Shown here one piece after another: positions 5,922 to 6,622 of a stretch of 6,622 bases of DNA. Every line of letters starts with the position of its first letter. Positions within the stretch are counted from its first letter, which is position 1. This DNA is from Thiotrichales bacterium HSG1 (lineage in GTDB: Bacteria; Pseudomonadota; Gammaproteobacteria; Beggiatoales; Beggiatoaceae). The notes under the pieces were generated by a model. That model did not search any database, had not been told where the DNA came from, and saw only the letters and a program-made list of their open reading frames with translations. The position numbers and the translations under genes were made by a program. The DNA lies in contig JAUCGN010000098.1 in NCBI GenBank assembly GCA_030378125.1, positions 1-6,622 of the forward strand, given 5' to 3'.

Positions 5922-6622
5922 GTGCGACTTTACCAAATTATTATCTTTTTATCATCCGTAAGCATCATTGTACCAGTGATTGCAAACGAATTTGAAATAT
6001 GCCGTCCTTTTAGTGAGGTTGCTCCTCCACGTCCATTCTCATCTTTACCCATAACTGATACAGTTCAAATAGAAGCTAATGAGGTAATTATACAGGAAAA
6101 ACTTGGAACCTCAACTTTTATTGGTGATGTTTTTCTAAAGCGTGCAGATCAAATTTTAATTACTCCACATGTTACTTATGATCGTAACAGTGACATAATC
6201 AGTGCTGATCAAAGATTTAATTATTGGGATAAAAATTTTACTATTAGTGGTTCAACTATTAAATTACGGGCTAAAAAGTATGGCATTATGTCAGATGTTA
6301 AATACTGGCTATTGAATCGCCGTGCTAGAGGTCAAGCTAAGAAAATAGTTAAGGAATCCGAAGATATAATCAATTTAGAGCAGACTCGTTATACAACTTG
6401 TGATTCTCATAGAGAAATTTGGTCTTTGTCTGCTAATAGTATGGTTTTAGATAATCTTAAAGAAGAAGGAACTGCTATTCATGCAACTTTACATTTATTG
6501 GGATTACCAGTATTTTATTTTCCATACATGTCATTTCCCATTGGAGATAAACGTAAATCTGGATTTTTAGCTCCAAACATGGGAAGTTCAGATGAAACTG
6601 GCACAGAGTTTAGCATACCCTA
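5922..6622 (+). CDS. lptD: LPS-assembly outer-membrane protein LptD, N-terminal part (partial)
   Basis: LptD, with the lipoprotein LptE, is the outer-membrane translocon that inserts lipopolysaccharide into the outer leaflet. The frame runs open off the right edge, showing 233 residues of a protein that is 784 long in E. coli. An in-frame TAA at 5913-5915 means the first usable start is GTG 5922; the first in-frame ATG lies deep in the domain. From the GTG there is a clear signal peptide (IIIFLSSVSIIVPVIA, cleavage after about Ala21). Residues 46-115 form the periplasmic LptA/OstA-like beta-taco (VQIEANEV, FIGDVFLKR, ISGSTIKL). Then come the barrel-entry motifs RYTTCDSHREIWSL (156-169), GLPVFYFPYMSFPIGDKRKSG (194-214) and a GSSDETGTE segment (221-229). 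Cys27 and Cys160 match the two N-terminal cysteines (31 and 173 in E. coli) that form the assembly disulfides with the C-terminal barrel. No Shine-Dalgarno is evident before the GTG. Divergent from purC. Confidence 0.96.
   Translation, partial: MRLYQIIIFLSSVSIIVPVIANEFEICRPFSEVAPPRPFSSLPITDTVQIEANEVIIQEKLGTSTFIGDVFLKRADQILITPHVTYDRNSDIISADQRFNYWDKNFTISGSTIKLRAKKYGIMSDVKYWLLNRRARGQAKKIVKESEDIINLEQTRYTTCDSHREIWSLSANSMVLDNLKEEGTAIHATLHLLGLPVFYFPYMSFPIGDKRKSGFLAPNMGSSDETGTEFSIP

Noticed and set aside
1..6622. CRISPR array, tRNA, rRNA or intact insertion sequence
   Set aside because: No regularly spaced identical repeats, tRNA-like cloverleaf, rRNA-like conserved stretch or transposase motif was seen on either strand.

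Overview
The window carries six protein-coding genes. Two are cut by the window edges (an NRPS at the left, lptD at the right). No RNA genes, CRISPR arrays or intact mobile elements are visible. The DNA is AT-rich throughout. A full-type LptD with the cysteine pattern used for Lpt disulfide assembly, periplasmic and lipoprotein signal sequences, and a two-partner-secretion exoprotein all point to a Gram-negative bacterium, most likely a gammaproteobacterium. The haemagglutination-type exoprotein with its short Gly/Asn-rich beta-helix and Cys-containing tail, next to an NRPS, resembles what is common in large filamentous sulfur bacteria (Thiotrichales/Beggiatoaceae-like). That placement is an inference from gene flavour, not a proven assignment.

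Layout: positions 1-608 (minus) hold the N-terminal condensation domain of a nonribosomal peptide synthetase. After a 291-bp divergent intergenic region, 900-3014 (plus) encodes a complete secreted filamentous-haemagglutinin-like TpsA protein. It converges on a stand-alone periplasmic solute-binding protein (3060-3818, minus), and a perfect 10-bp-stem hairpin lies between the two stop codons. A 455-bp stretch (3819-4273) has no intact gene. It does hold a short minus-strand open segment that reads like the tail of a decayed STAS/anti-anti-sigma domain, and a 13-bp direct repeat. Next come a lytic transglycosylase lipoprotein (4274-4801) and purC (4861-5742), both minus and possibly co-transcribed from purC. 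Divergent from purC, lptD begins at a GTG codon (5922) and runs off the right edge.

The genes do not form one system. purC and lptD are housekeeping: purine synthesis and LPS export. The transglycosylase, TpsA, solute-binding protein and LptD all act in the envelope or outside the cell, and the NRPS suggests a secondary metabolite. The most interesting points are the divergent NRPS/TpsA pair and its leader, an orphan TpsA without a visible TpsB, the orphan solute-binding protein, the possible STAS relic, and the GTG-initiated lptD with no obvious Shine-Dalgarno. I found no convincing evidence for a new defence or mobile system here.
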